Origin: Penelope pileata | Taxonomy: Eukaryota > Chordata > Aves > Galliformes > Cracidae | Length of the DNA stretch: 64,000 bases | Assembly: GCA_013396635.1 (NCBI GenBank) | Contig: WBMW01003829.1 | Span: forward strand, 588,212-652,211 | Direction of reading: 5' to 3' | In this document: positions 62,365 through 64,000 of the stretch, one piece after another | Numbering within the stretch: position 1 is the stretch's first letter | Layout of the letters: every line of letters begins with the position of its first letter | Position numbers and translations under genes: made by a program | The notes under the pieces: generated by a model | What the model was told of the DNA's origin: nothing | Databases searched by the model: none | What the model saw: only the letters and a program-made list of their open reading frames with translations

Positions 62365-64000
62365 CTCCTTTCATTGTTGTTCCCGTCTCTAACTCTGCTT
62401 CACATGGAGATGGTAGAGTCTGCATACAAAGCTCTGTCCTGATTTGAATCTGAGTTTCCTGGGCACATCTTGTTTTCATGCAGGAATTTTGCCTGTGCAG
62501 AAGGATGGCTTTGCCATTTCTTCATGGTTTGTAGTCAAGCTCCAAAGTAATGGGCTGTGCAATGGATCGATCCCAGTGATGTTAAAATGGCTCTTCACAG
62601 ATTGCCTTCAGAGCAGGTTAAGCACGTGAAGTGCACATGGCTGGACTGGCAGTTATAAACATAATTGTGAATGACATGCCAGTTTGCGTCATCTTCTTTA
62701 GAGTGCTCAGATTCATATTTAATACTGTAGCTAAAAATGTGAATCTAGAAGTAACAACATAAGGCTTCTAACATGATCAAATGCGGGCGTTTAGTCCATC
62801 CAAATCCTTCAGATTTATGCTGATGCTCAGTCATGGCTACTCAGCAACTTCCCTGGCTTTATGCCAGGAGGATGGCTAATGGAATAGTCTTTTTGTGATC
62901 TGTTTAGCTAAATGGCTCTAATAATGTGGGATATTAGAGTAACAGATGCTGTTGACCATTCTGCAGTAGATCAAAGCCTGTATACACAGGAACTATGCAC
63001 TTCCTTTCCGAGTCACGCTTATAATTTGGAGCTTCTCATTTGTTGCTATGGTATTATATTATCAGAACAATGAGAGACAGAAATGGTAATTCTAATGAAT
63101 TAAGTCAGAAGTCCTAGTCTGTAATGATCACAGCTCAGAGCTGAAGTAATAGTTCTTTGGTGTCAGTACAAAGACAATGGGATGCTCTGTGGATCTCTTT
63201 CTGACACTGATGGCATGTGAGGATTTCCAAGACTTTAGAACTACCAGCCCAACAGAACAGTCCCCCGTTGTAAAACCTGGACAGATTTGGCTCCCTGTTC
63301 TGTTGCAGTTCTGTGTGGTCTTAGGCTAGCCCCTTATGCGGAGCTGACCAACATCTGGAATTGAATTTGCTCACTGAACTCTCAGGCTGGAGCGTGGCCA
63401 TCAGCTTCCCCTGCACCATCTCCTGCTGCCGAGGGAGTGCAGAGGTGATCAGAGAAAGTGAGAGGTGGAAGTCAAGCATCCAGCTGGCAACTCAGACTAG
63501 TTCCTCTTCTTGGGGTTTTCTTTTGTGAACCTTTTCTCAGTGGGAGCACAGCTCGTTTCATTTTTCCTGTGGTATAAAATGAGAGTGACTGACCAACAGC
63601 AGATCCCTCAGTCTAGAGAGAGAGATGCTCCAGTGGCACTCTGCTTTGTTCAAAGGGGACATGGAGCATGGAGATCTGATGTCCGTGCATCTGAGACTGG
63701 TGAAACTGTCGTGTTTCAGCTGTATATTAATTTTGTTTGTAAGAGTTTAATCAGCGTGATGATGACACCAACATGAGGATAATCTCTGAATCATGAGGGC
63801 ATTGCAAGTTGACATTAAATTCCCCAGAGACTAAAGAAAATGCCAATTACATGGATACAACTGAAAGAGCAAGGTATTTGGGGGAATTGAAAGCATTTCA
63901 CACATAATCTTAATGGGCTGCTTCAGAAACTGTAAAATCTGCTCCACTAGTGTGGCATCCTAACGTCATTAGATATGTTGTTTAATTGGCTTGGCTTTAC

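Larger units (their letters stand above)
50736..64000 (+). other. PLCB1: Start of PLCB1 intron 2 (continues past window)
   Basis: The sequence begins with the donor gtaagagg and runs at least 13.2 kb. I looked for exon 3, which should begin with codons for an ETELLDLSLV-like peptide, and did not find it. Long 5' introns are normal for this gene. Contents: a CR1 tail at 52719-52797 with a flanking hairpin, a CAA-rich tract near 53141-53160, a T16 run ending in a single N at 55311, short duplications at 56896-56923 and 62312-62364, AT-rich sequence near 57885-57905, and two CpG-enriched clusters at 59.76-59.96 and 60.33-60.50 kb. Nothing else is recognised. Confidence 0.75.

Noticed and set aside
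1..64000. Prokaryotic-style systems, CRISPR arrays, operons, toxin or phage modules
   Set aside because: The composition, introns, CpG island and CR1 remnants are those of a vertebrate nuclear genome, and none of these systems is present.

Overview
The window is a vertebrate, almost certainly avian, nuclear locus. It has long non-coding stretches with only short chance reading frames, one clear GT-AG exon, one CpG island, and several short 3'-terminal fragments of CR1-type LINEs. The CR1 tails carry the 'GGTTGGAAGGGACC...TCCAACCCC' core and degenerate ATTCTATGAT/ATCACAGAAT ends that are typical of birds. The low interspersed-repeat load fits a bird; a galliform is a guess only.

The only protein-coding sequence I can support is a 78-bp exon at 50658-50735 (+). 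It matches exon 2 of PLCB1 (phospholipase C beta 1), which encodes part of the N-terminal PH domain. A 1-kb CpG island at about 39.38-40.41 kb lies 10 kb upstream on the same strand and is the natural PLCB1 promoter. Its core is replaced by a 248-base assembly gap (39942-40189). Exon 1 (initiator Met to about residue 33) is not visible anywhere else, so it is probably hidden in that gap.

Layout: 1-39.4 kb is upstream intergenic DNA with CR1 tails, a diverged pair of LTR-like repeats (888-1045 and 12006-12160), MIR-like ancient SINE remnants near 20.4-21.1 and 31.1 kb, a GC-rich block at 35.04-35.52 kb, and homopolymer or microsatellite tracts. 39.4-40.65 kb is the promoter island with a pyrimidine-rich 3' shoulder. 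About 40.4-50.66 kb is presumed intron 1. 50.66-50.74 kb is exon 2. 50.74-64 kb is the start of intron 2; no exon 3 was found. Intron 2 holds the most interesting non-coding signal: CpG-enriched clusters at 59.76-59.96 and 60.33-60.50 kb, the first packed with CRE/ATF-like sites.

I see no novel multi-gene system here. The window is best read as the 5' end of one signalling gene and its flanking regulatory landscape. The items most worth checking are the hidden first exon and the intronic CRE-like cluster.
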